Source: Actinomycetota bacterium
Lineage (GTDB): Bacteria > Actinomycetota > Acidimicrobiia > Acidimicrobiales > Ilumatobacteraceae
Direction of reading: 5' to 3'
Assembly: GCA_005793785.1 (NCBI GenBank)
Contig: SXPW01000003.1
Span: 1 to 20,073 of the forward strand
DNA: 20,073 nt
In this document: in pieces, positions 1 through 7,335 of the stretch
Layout: each line of letters starts with the position of its first letter
Numbering within the stretch: position 1 is the stretch's first letter
The notes under the pieces: model-generated
Told to the model about the DNA's origin: nothing
What the model saw: the letters and a program-made list of their open reading frames with translations, nothing else
Databases searched by the model: none
Position numbers and translations under genes: made by a program

Positions 1-219
1 ATCGAACGCGGTTCGCAGTACCAGTACGCCCAATCGACTCGCGTATCGCGGGACACGGCTCAGGTCGGGGATCTCGTGTGGTATCCGGGGCACATCATGT
101 TGTCGCTCGGAGTTCCCGATCTCATCGTGCACGCCCGATCCGGCGAGCGATCGGTGGAAGTGCATCGCATCGACTCGACGCGCATGTCGTGGATGCGTTG
201 GGTGAGCCCCCTCGAGTAA
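1..219 (+). CDS. NlpC/P60-family cell-wall peptidase, C-terminal fragment
   Basis: An open frame runs from the window edge to a TAA stop and gives the last 72 residues of a protein whose start lies outside. It reads like the C-terminal half of an NlpC/P60 domain: a 'VGDLVWYPGHIMLSLG' stretch, where the family usually has 'pGDLvff…HvgiYlG', followed by 'IVHARSGERSVEV'. The His in PGHIM would be the catalytic His of the Cys-His dyad; the catalytic Cys would lie upstream, outside the window. Such proteins are secreted or surface endopeptidases that cut peptidoglycan stem peptides. It is the only gene on the + strand and is convergent with the cox-like block, 43 bp apart. Only the domain class is supported; the exact substrate cannot be inferred. 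Confidence 0.75.
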   Translation: MERGSQYQYAQSTRVSRDTAQVGDLVWYPGHIMLSLGVPDLIVHARSGERSVEVHRIDSTRMSWMRWVSPLE

Positions 220-262
220 TCACGCTCTCGTAGAGGTCCCCAAAGTTGCAATCGCCGGGTTG

Positions 263-1063
263 CTAGTGGATTGCTCCGGTGGTCGTTGAGAGCGATTGAG
301 CGGCTCGACCAGTGCGGCGGGCGATGATTTCCCCACAAATGGAGATCGCGGTCTCTTCGGGTGTACGCGCACCGATGTCGAGGCCGATCGGTGACATCAC
401 CCGCACCAAATCCTCGGATGTGAGGCCAACCTCGGCGAGGCGCTCCAGACGTTTGGTGTGCGTCTTGCGGCTACCCATGACTCCGATGTATCCCGCGTTG
501 GTGCGCAGGGCGCCCTGAATCGCGGGTACGTCGAACTTGGGATCGTGCGTAAGGATGCAGACGGCATCCCGCGGTCCGAGGTGTGCACCGTGCTTGGCGA
601 ATACCTCTTCGGGCCACGCGACGAGGATTTCGTCGGCCATTGGAAATCGACGTGTCGTAGCGAAGACCTGCCGCGCATCGCACACGGTGACCCGATATCC
701 AAGGAGCTTGGCCGCCCGCGCGAGAGCGCTGGTGAAGTCGACTGCGCCGAAGATCACCATGTGGGGTGGTGGTGCGAACGATTCGATGAACACCCTCACG
801 GTCGGCGAGTCGGCAAGATCCTCCGGAGTGGTTTGACCACGAGGTCCGTAATGACGCGTGCTCGTGCGTCCTGCTTCGAGCTCTCCGAGGGTGTCGCGCG
901 CAGCCACTCGGGTGAGTTCGTCATCCCCCAAACCGCCGAGTACGGGTTCGGTCGGGGACACCAAGAGGGCGGCACCTGCGTGGGGTCCGTCGATCACCAC
1001 GGCGAGCGCGGTTGGTGTGTGGGCGCGGAGTCGCCGGGCCAATTCCTCGTAGAGCGAGGTCAT
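263..1063 (-). CDS. XdhC/CoxI-family molybdenum-hydroxylase maturation protein, C-terminal (Rossmann) part
   Basis: This 266-aa protein matches the linker plus Rossmann domain of XdhC/CoxI/CoxF proteins, which handle Mo-cofactor sulfuration and insertion into xanthine-oxidase-family enzymes. A linker of about 95 residues is followed by the nucleotide-binding-like region 'VIFGAVDFTSALARAAKLLG' (103-122), 'VTVCDAR' (125-131), 'RFPMADEI' (139-146), 'YIGVMGSRKT' (192-201) and 'PIGLDIGARTPEETAISI' (225-242), all family hallmarks. The ATG at 1063 was chosen because a GGTGG lies 7 bases upstream and the protein then starts at the domain boundary; an upstream in-frame ATG at 1162 would overlap the preceding gene and adds 33 unrelated-looking residues. 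The matching N-terminal domain is the separate gene 28 bp upstream, so the two together make one XdhC. It is the last gene of the cox-like block. Confidence 0.85.
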   Translation of the reverse strand: MTSLYEELARRLRAHTPTALAVVIDGPHAGAALLVSPTEPVLGGLGDDELTRVAARDTLGELEAGRTSTRHYGPRGQTTPEDLADSPTVRVFIESFAPPPHMVIFGAVDFTSALARAAKLLGYRVTVCDARQVFATTRRFPMADEILVAWPEEVFAKHGAHLGPRDAVCILTHDPKFDVPAIQGALRTNAGYIGVMGSRKTHTKRLERLAEVGLTSEDLVRVMSPIGLDIGARTPEETAISICGEIIARRTGRAAQSLSTTTGAIH

Positions 1064-1091
1064 CGGGGTGCCACCGATGTATCGATGGTGA

Positions 1092-1409
1092 TCACCAAGA
1101 GAGCTCCTGCAAGAAGAGGTGTATCGTGCCGCCGCACGTGAGTCCAACGGCGAACGCCTCATCGTCGGAATAGCCGAAGGTCACCACCTTGGCGCTGGAA
1201 CGATCGCGCAGCATCTCGAGCGCTTCGGCCACCACTGCACCCTCCACACACCCGCCACTCACCGAGCCGACGACCTCGCCGTCCTCGTTCACTGCCATCG
1301 CGGCACCTGCATCGCGCGGGCCGGAGCCCTCGATTCCTACGACGCGACCCACCACGCAACGTTTTCCAGACGACCTCCAACGGTCGAGGTCATCGAGGAG
1401 TTCACGCAC
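1092..1409 (-). CDS. XdhC/CoxI-family maturation protein, stand-alone N-terminal domain
   Basis: A small protein (105 aa from the GTG at 1409) equals the XdhC_CoxI N-terminal domain. It has 'VVGIEGSGPRDAG' (23-35), the conserved 'SVSGGCVEGAVV' (49-60) with its Cys, and 'VGLTCGGTIHLFL' (88-100) with the second conserved Cys-Gly-Gly. It probably works with the C-terminal half encoded just downstream in delivering or sulfurating the Mo cofactor. Start choice: the GTG at 1409 gives a GTGCGTGA overlap with the coxE stop, has GGTGGG about 6 bases upstream and begins exactly at the domain edge. An ATG at 1466 (124 aa) is possible but lacks a clear Shine-Dalgarno sequence and would overlap coxE by 65 bp. 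Confidence 0.8.
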   Translation of the reverse strand: MRELLDDLDRWRSSGKRCVVGRVVGIEGSGPRDAGAAMAVNEDGEVVGSVSGGCVEGAVVAEALEMLRDRSSAKVVTFGYSDDEAFAVGLTCGGTIHLFLQELSW

Positions 1410-2556
1410 GCGAGCCCACCAACGCAGTCGCCGTCGGACGACCCGAGGTTCCGTTGTGGTCGTCATGGATGACCGCCGCCAAACGTTCGAGTGCCTCGAG
1501 TGAATGTCCCTCGACGAATGCATCCACGTGGGGTAGGGCAGCGGCCATGCCTCGGGCCAATGGTGCGTAGCCCGGAGTGACCTTGAGTGGATTCACCCAC
1601 ACCACCCGATGGGCCACCCGTCCGAGGCGCTGCATCTGTTCACCCAGCTCTTCGGGATTGCCGCGGTCCCACCCATCGGAAAGTACGACGACGATGGCTC
1701 CGCGCGCCAGTCCGCGTACACCCCATCGGTCATTGAACATCCGCAAACACTCGCCAATTCGCGTGCCGCCACTCCAGTCGGCAACCTGCCGCGATGCTCT
1801 GGCCAGTGCCTTGTCGGGGTCGCGATGCGACAACTCACGCGTCACCCGGGTAAGGCGGGTTCCAAGTGTGAATGCCTCCACTCGTTGCCGACCCACCATC
1901 GCAGCGTGCATGAATCGAAGAAAAGCCCGCGCATACGGCTCCATCGACCCGGACACATCGAGTAGCACCACCAGTCTTCGCAACCGTTCGCTCGGTGCCC
2001 GCCACTCACGTCGTACCGGCTCACCGAGGTGGGCGAACGACGATCGCACGGTGCGGCGAACGTCCACCTGTGCCCGTTGCGAACGGTGTGCGCGCAGCCG
2101 TAGCGACCTCCGCGGCGAACCGACGAATCTCAGACGCTGCATCAATCGCTGAGCCTCCGCCAACTCCTCGTCGGAGCAACGAGAAAAGTCCTTCGATCTC
2201 AGCGTCTCCACCGCGGAGAACCGAAGCGAGATCGAATTTTCGGAGGGTGCCGAACCGTCGTCGGCCGATGAGTCGGCGTCATCTACGGCGAGTGAGAGCG
2301 ACTGCTCGGCGATGTCGTCGGGGTCCTCGCCGGCGGTGAGGCGGTCCCAGAACACCGCGAACGCGACGTTGAACGCCTCACGATCCTCCGGTCGACGCAC
2401 CAAGGTGGTGCGCCCCGCCCAGTACACCCGATTGCGATCGGTGATGCCGACTGCATCCAGACACTGCACGAAGGTGACGACGGAGTCGATTGGAACGCGG
2501 AGTCCCGCGCCACGCAGGACGCGCCCGAAGGCGACGGCCATTCGTTCGGCGGTCAT
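1402..2556 (-). CDS. coxE: CoxE-like von Willebrand factor A domain protein
   Basis: The 384-aa protein has a C-terminal VWA domain with a complete MIDAS metal site: DVSGS at 200-204, the Thr in SGGTRIG near 265 and the Asp in LSDGWD near 294. Before it lies an arginine-rich middle and a short acidic linker (about 79-110). This matches CoxE/YehP-type VWA proteins that pair with MoxR ATPases. In Oligotropha carboxidovorans, CoxD and CoxE are needed to mature the Mo centre of CO dehydrogenase. The ATG at 2556 overlaps the coxD stop as ATGA, which supports this start and translational coupling; a longer reading from 2721 would lie over coxD and is rejected. CoxE is expected to be cytoplasmic or on the inner membrane face, acting with CoxD. 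Confidence 0.85.
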   Translation of the reverse strand: MTAERMAVAFGRVLRGAGLRVPIDSVVTFVQCLDAVGITDRNRVYWAGRTTLVRRPEDREAFNVAFAVFWDRLTAGEDPDDIAEQSLSLAVDDADSSADDGSAPSENSISLRFSAVETLRSKDFSRCSDEELAEAQRLMQRLRFVGSPRRSLRLRAHRSQRAQVDVRRTVRSSFAHLGEPVRREWRAPSERLRRLVVLLDVSGSMEPYARAFLRFMHAAMVGRQRVEAFTLGTRLTRVTRELSHRDPDKALARASRQVADWSGGTRIGECLRMFNDRWGVRGLARGAIVVVLSDGWDRGNPEELGEQMQRLGRVAHRVVWVNPLKVTPGYAPLARGMAAALPHVDAFVEGHSLEALERLAAVIHDDHNGTSGRPTATALVGSRA

Positions 2557-3482
2557 CCGTGGAGCGCACCGCGCTCGAATGCGTGCTTGATGAGATCGGC
2601 GAACCCATGCTCGGAAACCCGCTCGTGGTCTTCGCGATACTTGAGCACCGTCCCGAGCGTGGACCGCACGACTGCCTCGTCGAGTTGTGTCACCCCGAGT
2701 GTGCCGAGCGCCGTCGCCCAATCGATCGTCTCGGCAACACCGGGCGGTTTGTAGAGGTGCAGAGACCGCAGCCGCTCGACCGCGCCGGCCACTTGCCGCG
2801 CCAGTCGCTCGTGTACCTGCGGAACCCGCAGTCGGACGATTTCGACTTCCCGCTCGAAACCGGGATGTTCCACCCAGTGGTACAAACAGCGTCGCTTCAA
2901 TGCGTCATGCACGTCCCGGGTCCGATTCGAGGTGAGCACCACGACGGGAATTTCCGTTGCTCGGTACGTGCCGACCTCGGGAACGGTCACCTGGAAGTCG
3001 GAGAGAACCTCGAGGAGATACGCCTCGAATTCGTCGTCGGCGCGGTCGATTTCGTCGATGAGGAGTACGGGTGCCGCGCCGTTGCGCGGCTCGATTGCCC
3101 GGAGCAGTGCCCGCCGAATGAGAAAACGCTCGTCGTACAGTTCGCTCTCCAGTTTCTCGGTGGCTTTGCCGGCCGCCTCGCCGCTGGCTTCCGCGGCTCG
3201 TAGGTGCAACAACTGACGCGAGTAATCCCAGTCGTACACCGCTTGACTTGCATCGATGCCCTCGTAGCACTGCAGGCGAATCAGTTCACTCCCACGCACG
3301 GTGGCGAGCACCTTGGCCAATTCGGTCTTGCCGACACCTGCTTCGCCTTCGAGGAGCAGCGGTCGCTTCAACGACAGCGCGAGGAACACCGCCGTCGCCA
3401 ACCCTTCATCGGCGAGGTAACCCGCGGACTGCAATGCATCCTGAACGTGGCTCACCGAGGCGAGGGATGCGCGCGCTGCCAT
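2553..3482 (-). CDS. coxD: CoxD-like MoxR-family AAA+ ATPase
   Basis: This 309-aa AAA+ protein has Walker A GEAGVGKT (46-53), Walker B LLIDEID (140-146), a sensor-1 TSN (184-186) and the 'DALKRRC' segment typical of MoxR ATPases. Length and order fit CoxD, the ATP-dependent chaperone that in O. carboxidovorans acts in building the [CuSMoO2] centre of CO dehydrogenase by partly unfolding the apoenzyme. It is coupled by ATGA overlap to the VWA gene, the usual MoxR–VWA pair, and follows coxM after a 62-bp gap. It starts at the ATG at 3482; a weak GAAGG abuts the start. The MoxR class is certain. The CoxD assignment rests on context. Confidence 0.9.
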   Translation of the reverse strand: MAARASLASVSHVQDALQSAGYLADEGLATAVFLALSLKRPLLLEGEAGVGKTELAKVLATVRGSELIRLQCYEGIDASQAVYDWDYSRQLLHLRAAEASGEAAGKATEKLESELYDERFLIRRALLRAIEPRNGAAPVLLIDEIDRADDEFEAYLLEVLSDFQVTVPEVGTYRATEIPVVVLTSNRTRDVHDALKRRCLYHWVEHPGFEREVEIVRLRVPQVHERLARQVAGAVERLRSLHLYKPPGVAETIDWATALGTLGVTQLDEAVVRSTLGTVLKYREDHERVSEHGFADLIKHAFERGALHG

Positions 3483-3504
3483 CCTTCACAGCCTACGAAG
3501 CAAC

Positions 3505-3519
3505 GCACCGTAGGGGTGC
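3505..3519 (-). other. Small intercistronic hairpin between coxM and coxD
   Basis: In the 62-bp gap between coxM and coxD, GCACC (3505-3509) can pair with GGTGC (3515-3519) across a 5-base loop. There is no U-tract, so it is not a convincing terminator. It could mark an mRNA processing or stabilising point. The structure is short enough to be chance. Confidence 0.2.
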
Positions 3520-3544
3520 ATCGCGTGTCGCTTTTCGCGTGGAA

Positions 3545-4369
3545 CTACTTCGACGCTTCTTCAAGTGCGCGACGCACCAGCACCTTTGCCAAGTGCGTCC
3601 GGTACTCGACGCTCGCATTGAGGTCGCTCTGTGGCTCTGCGTCGTCGGCTGCTCGGTTGGCGGCATCCGCGACAGAAGCACCACTCGACAGTGCCGCGCT
3701 GACTGCAGCGGCAAGCACCGGCGTGGAACCCATGTTCACCAGAGCCACACCGCTCGTTCCGTTGTTGCGCCAGGCTGCAACACCCACGATGGCCCAGTCC
3801 TGGGCGCGACGGTTGAATTTCTGAAAACTCCAGCCGGCGCCGTTCATCTTCGGCACCTTGATCTCCACGAGCATTTCGTCGGGGGCCAAGGCACTCTCGA
3901 GGAATCCTCTGTAGAAGTCCTTCGCGGCGATCTCCCGTTTCCCGTTCGGGCCCTGCACCACGTAGGTGGCGCCGAGAGCGAGTGTTGTGGCGGGAAGATC
4001 GCTCGCCGGGTCGGCGTGCGCGATGGAACCTCCGATGGTGCCACGGTGGCGCACCTGTGCGTCGCCCACGTGGCTCGCGGCATGGGCGAGGAGTGGCACG
4101 TGTTGTTTGAGGACCGGCGACTTCTCTACGTCCATGTGGCGAGTCAGTGCACCGATGGCGATGTGATTACCGGCGTCCTTCACGTACGACAGGTCCTTCA
4201 CCCGTCCGATGTCGACGAGCACCGTCGGTTGCGCGAGCCGCAATTTCATGAGTGGAATCAGACTGTGACCACCGGCGAGGAATTTCGCCTCGTCACCGTG
4301 CTGTCCGATGAGCGCTATTGCCTCTTCTGCGGAACCTGCTCGCTTGTAGTCGAATGCTGCGGGAATCAT
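3545..4369 (-). CDS. coxM: CoxM-like FAD-binding subunit of a molybdenum hydroxylase
   Basis: The 274-aa medium subunit carries the two FAD-binding motifs of the CoxM/vanillyl-alcohol-oxidase-like fold: AGGHS at 32-36 followed by 'LIPLMKLRLA', and TIGGS at 111-115 followed by 'IAHADPASDLP'. The C-terminal CO_deh_flav_C domain occupies about 175-270. It passes electrons from the Mo subunit, via the Fe-S subunit, to an acceptor such as the quinone pool. The ATG at 4369 overlaps the coxL stop (ATGA) and is preceded at 6 bases by a perfect AAGGAGG, so this start is firm; the open frame further upstream lies inside coxL. Gene order S-L-M is the form II arrangement (form I is M-S-L). Confidence 0.93.
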   Translation of the reverse strand: MIPAAFDYKRAGSAEEAIALIGQHGDEAKFLAGGHSLIPLMKLRLAQPTVLVDIGRVKDLSYVKDAGNHIAIGALTRHMDVEKSPVLKQHVPLLAHAASHVGDAQVRHRGTIGGSIAHADPASDLPATTLALGATYVVQGPNGKREIAAKDFYRGFLESALAPDEMLVEIKVPKMNGAGWSFQKFNRRAQDWAIVGVAAWRNNGTSGVALVNMGSTPVLAAAVSAALSSGASVADAANRAADDAEPQSDLNASVEYRTHLAKVLVRRALEEASK

Positions 4370-6780
4370 TGCTTGCCTCCTTGAACGGACTGAAGTGCCT
4401 TCCACACGTTGTTCGGCGATGCCGGCATGTCGAGGGAAGTGATGCCGAGTCCTGATAGTGCATCGATGACCGCGTTCATCACGGCTGATGCCGCACCGAT
4501 CGTGCCGGCCTCGCCGATGCCCTTCACGCCGAGTTGGTTGGTGGTGGACGGAGTGACGGTGAAGTCGGTGGTGATCGGCGGAACGTCGCAGGCAGCGGGC
4601 ACGAGGTATTCGGCCAGATTCGAGGTTTTCAGGTTGCCGTCCTGGTCGTACACCGCTTCTTCGTAGAGTGCTTGCGCCATTCCTTGCACCACGCCGCCGT
4701 GGACCTGACCCTCGACGATGAGCGGGTTGATCTGGTTGCCGCAGTCGTCGACCGCCACGTACTTCAACACATCCACCTTCCCGGTTTCGGTGTCGACCTC
4801 CACCACGCAGATGTGCGTGCCGAACGGCCACGAGAAGTTCTTCGGATCGTGCGTGTATTGCGCTTCGAGGTTCGGCTCGACTCCATCGGGCAGGTTGTGA
4901 GCGGTGAACGCGGCGAATGCAATCGCCGCAATCGGTACCGCCTTGTCGGGTGAGCCCTTCACGCTGAAGACACCCTTGGCGAACTCGAGGTCTTCCGCGG
5001 CGCATTCAAGTTGGTGCGCGGCGATGAGACGCGCCTTGTCGATCACCTTGTCGCATGCACCGGCGATGGCGACACCACCCACCGCGAGCGAGCGTGAGCC
5101 GTAGGTGTCGAGACCGAGTGGTGCGATCGCCGTGTCGCTGTGCAGAACGTCGACGTCCTCCGGTGCAACCCCCAACTTTTCGGCGGCGATCATCGCCCAG
5201 GAAGTTTCGTGCCCTTGACCGTGTGGCGACGTACCGGTCACCACCTGCACCTTGGAGGTCGGTAGCACGCGTACCGTGGCCGACTCCCAGCCGCCCGCAC
5301 CGTAGTTCAGTGACGCCAGCACGCGAGACGGTGCGAGCCCGCACATCTCGAAGTACGAGGTCATGCCGATTCCAAGCCGCTTGCGCGCACCCGGCACGTT
5401 CTGGGTTTTCTGCTTCTTGCGCAAACCCGTGTAGTCGGCGTGTTGCATCGCTTTTTCCGCCGCTGCAAGGTGGTCGCCCGAGTCGTAGTTCAGTCCGTGG
5501 AATGCCGTGTAGCCGACTGGGTTCCCGGCCGCGTCGTAGAACTGTTCCTTCTTGATGTAGTTGCGCTTGCGAAGTTCGTACGGGTCGATTCCCATCGTGC
5601 GGGCGAGTGCATCCATCGCCACCTCGATGGCGTAGGTGGCCTCCGGACGTCCGGCGCCTCGGTATGCGTCGGTCGGCGTCATCGTGGTGAACACCGAGGT
5701 GCACGAGAAGTCGTACGCCTGGGGCAGGTCGTACACGCCGCCGTAGAGGAAGGCGCCAAGGAGCGGCACTCCCGGGGTGACGAGTTGGAGGTAGGCACCC
5801 ATGTCACCGATCAGGCGAACGCGTACCGCGGTGAGTTTGCCGTCCTTGTCGGCGGCCAACTCGATGTTCTGAATCTGGCCACGACCGTGGATGGTGGCTT
5901 GGGTGTTCTCCGAGCGTTCCTCCACCCAACGCACGGGTGCGCCGTGCTTGCGGGCGAGCGCGACGCACAACAACTCCTCGGCGTAAACGTCCAACTTCGA
6001 GCCGAAGCCGCCGCCCACCGATGGTGCCACCACGCGCATCTGATGTTCGGGAATACCCAGCGTGATCGCCGTCATCACCTTGAGGATGTGGGGTACCTGC
6101 GTGGCGGAGTACAACGTGACGTCGCCACCGAAAGGCTGCGGAACTGCCGCAACCGCGCGAGGTTCCATCGCCATCGGAATGAGACGTTGTTGTACATAAC
6201 GCTCGCTCACGGTGAATGCCGCAGTCTTGAATGCCTTGTCGACGGCTCCCTCTGCGGATTCGACCTTCAAATTCCAGGTGTACGACTTGTTGGTGCCGAT
6301 CGACTCGTGGATGATCGTCCTGTCGGTCAGTGCATCCTCCAGATCGATCACTGCCGCCAGAGGTTCGTAGACGACATCGATGGCGTCGAGTGCGTCGCGT
6401 GACGCCGCCTCGCTCGTGGCGAGAACCGCTGCGACGCCGTCACCCACGTAGCACGCCTTGTCGACGGCGAGGGGATAATGTGCCGGATTCTTCATGTCCG
6501 GTGTCACCGGCCATGCGCACGGCATCGGTGCGGCCCAGGTGGAGTGGAGATCCTTGCCGGTGTAGACGGCAACGACGCCGGGCATCGACGCCGCATCGGA
6601 AACATCGATGCTCTTGATTCGGGCATGTGCATAGGGCGAGCGCAACACGGCCAGGTGCAGTGCGCCGGGAATCACGAGGTCGTTGACGAACTTCGCCTCG
6701 CCGGTGAGCAAGGCCGGATCCTCGCGGCGCAACATGCGTTGGCCGATCACGTTGGTGGTGCGTTCCTGTGTGATGCTCAT
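4366..6780 (-). CDS. coxL: CoxL-like molybdenum-binding large subunit, form II (AYRGAGR)
   Basis: The 804-aa protein has full xanthine-oxidase-family large-subunit architecture: an Ald_Xan_dh_C-like domain (about 20-140) and then Mo-MCD binding domains. Visible motifs are 'YSATQ' with Gln228 (matching active-site Gln240 of O. carboxidovorans CoxL), GGGFGSK (256-262), the active-site loop AYRGAGR (372-378), GQGHET (521-526) and KGIGEAGT with the catalytic Glu757. The loop decides the class: bona fide CO dehydrogenases have AYxCSFR, whose Cys binds Cu, while here a Gly occupies that position, as in form II. The enzyme is therefore a Mo hydroxylase of unknown substrate and CO oxidation is doubtful. 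AGGAG lies 6 bases before the ATG and overlaps the coxS stop; the gap to coxS is 9 bp. Confidence 0.93.
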   Translation of the reverse strand: MSITQERTTNVIGQRMLRREDPALLTGEAKFVNDLVIPGALHLAVLRSPYAHARIKSIDVSDAASMPGVVAVYTGKDLHSTWAAPMPCAWPVTPDMKNPAHYPLAVDKACYVGDGVAAVLATSEAASRDALDAIDVVYEPLAAVIDLEDALTDRTIIHESIGTNKSYTWNLKVESAEGAVDKAFKTAAFTVSERYVQQRLIPMAMEPRAVAAVPQPFGGDVTLYSATQVPHILKVMTAITLGIPEHQMRVVAPSVGGGFGSKLDVYAEELLCVALARKHGAPVRWVEERSENTQATIHGRGQIQNIELAADKDGKLTAVRVRLIGDMGAYLQLVTPGVPLLGAFLYGGVYDLPQAYDFSCTSVFTTMTPTDAYRGAGRPEATYAIEVAMDALARTMGIDPYELRKRNYIKKEQFYDAAGNPVGYTAFHGLNYDSGDHLAAAEKAMQHADYTGLRKKQKTQNVPGARKRLGIGMTSYFEMCGLAPSRVLASLNYGAGGWESATVRVLPTSKVQVVTGTSPHGQGHETSWAMIAAEKLGVAPEDVDVLHSDTAIAPLGLDTYGSRSLAVGGVAIAGACDKVIDKARLIAAHQLECAAEDLEFAKGVFSVKGSPDKAVPIAAIAFAAFTAHNLPDGVEPNLEAQYTHDPKNFSWPFGTHICVVEVDTETGKVDVLKYVAVDDCGNQINPLIVEGQVHGGVVQGMAQALYEEAVYDQDGNLKTSNLAEYLVPAACDVPPITTDFTVTPSTTNQLGVKGIGEAGTIGAASAVMNAVIDALSGLGITSLDMPASPNNVWKALQSVQGGKQ
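4376..4382 (-). promoter_or_regulatory. Strong Shine-Dalgarno of coxM
   Basis: A perfect AAGGAGG on the minus strand sits 6 bases before the coxM ATG, inside the end of coxL. It fixes the coxM start and suggests efficient initiation in addition to coupling. Confidence 0.85.
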
Positions 6781-6786
6781 GTTGAT

Positions 6787-6791
6787 CTCCT
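6787..6791 (-). promoter_or_regulatory. Shine-Dalgarno of coxL overlapping the coxS stop
   Basis: The minus strand reads TAGGAG, where TAG ends coxS and AGGAG is the ribosome binding site 6 bases before the coxL ATG. The overlap implies that coxS and coxL are translated from one message, as expected for subunits needed in equal amounts. Confidence 0.8.
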
Positions 6792-7245
6792 ACTTCTTTG
6801 CCGCGGCGAGTACGGACTTCACGATGTTGTGATAACCCGTGCATCGACACAGGTTTCCTTCCAGACCGAGGCGGACTTCTTCGTCCGTGGGCTTGGGGTT
6901 CTCGTTCAGGAGACCGATTGCAGCCATCACCATTCCGGGTGTGCAGTAGCCGCATTGCAGACCATGGTTCTCCATGAACGCCTTTTGCATCGGGTGCATC
7001 TCGCCGTTCTTGGAGAGTCCTTCGATGGTGGTGACCGAACCGCCATCGGCTTGTGCGGCAAGGATGGTGCAACTCTTCACTGCCTCACCGTCGAGATGCA
7101 CGGTGCAGGCGCCGCAACTCGAGGTGTCGCATCCGATGTTCGTGCCCGTCAAGTGGGCGTGCTCGCGGATGTAATGGACGAGGAGCGTTCGTGGCTCCAC
7201 ATCGTGCGATTGCACCGTTCCATTGATGGTGATGGACACCTTCAT
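6790..7245 (-). CDS. coxS: CoxS-like [2Fe-2S] small subunit of a molybdenum hydroxylase
   Basis: The 151-aa iron-sulfur subunit has the plant-ferredoxin-type N-terminal cluster ligands Cys39, Cys44, Cys47 and Cys59 ('GCDTSSCGACTV…KSC') and the C-terminal cluster ligands Cys98, Cys101, Cys133 and Cys135 ('CGYCTPG…CRCTGY'). All eight ligands are present. It conducts electrons from the Mo site in CoxL to FAD in CoxM. The ATG at 7245 is preceded by GGAGGG with 5-base spacing. It is the first gene of the S-L-M-D-E run and is separated from the upstream permease by 90 bp that hold a possible promoter and hairpin. Confidence 0.95.
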   Translation of the reverse strand: MKVSITINGTVQSHDVEPRTLLVHYIREHAHLTGTNIGCDTSSCGACTVHLDGEAVKSCTILAAQADGGSVTTIEGLSKNGEMHPMQKAFMENHGLQCGYCTPGMVMAAIGLLNENPKPTDEEVRLGLEGNLCRCTGYHNIVKSVLAAAKK

Positions 7246-7250
7246 GTAGA

Positions 7251-7256
7251 CCCTCC
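7251..7256 (-). promoter_or_regulatory. Shine-Dalgarno of coxS
   Basis: GGAGGG on the minus strand lies 5 bases before the coxS ATG. It is among the strongest ribosome binding sites in the window and consistent with independent, high-level initiation at coxS. Confidence 0.8.
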
Positions 7257-7268
7257 GTCGTGTGTGAC

Positions 7269-7288
7269 GGGGTTCACCCCGGAACCCC
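7269..7288 (-). promoter_or_regulatory. Hairpin in the coxS 5' untranslated region
   Basis: GGGGTT (7269-7274) pairs perfectly with AACCCC (7283-7288) around an 8-base loop, in the leader just upstream of the coxS ribosome binding site. It would fall near the 5' end of a transcript started at the promoter proposed at 7297-7326. No U-tract follows, so a terminator role is not supported. A stabilising or regulatory leader stem is possible. Confidence 0.35.
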
Positions 7289-7296
7289 TAGTGCGC

Positions 7297-7326
7297 AGTA
7301 TTGCCCCGCGGCGGGCAGATTGGCAA
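7297..7326 (-). promoter_or_regulatory. Putative sigma70-type promoter for coxSLM
   Basis: On the minus strand a TTGCCA (5 of 6 matches to the -35 consensus, 7321-7326) is followed after 18 bases by AATACT (4 of 6 matches to the -10 consensus, 7297-7302). The predicted start would be about 40-50 bases before the coxS ATG. It lies in one of the two largest gaps of the block, between the second permease and coxS. Prediction by eye only. Confidence 0.4.
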
Positions 7327-7335
7327 ATCCGGCGA

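Noticed and set aside
248..274. Possible terminator stem GCAATC/GATTGC between the convergent genes
   Set aside because: The stem is only 6 bp with a 15-base loop, overlaps the XdhC stop and has no U-tract on either strand.
3248..4384. A 378-codon + strand open frame across coxD and coxM
   Set aside because: It covers the ends of two real genes and their intergenic gap on the opposite strand, with no recognisable domain.
4370..5005. N-terminal extension of coxM by about 212 residues
   Set aside because: The extra frame lies inside coxL and reads as Arg/His-rich shadow; the ATGA overlap and perfect AAGGAGG fix the start at 4369.
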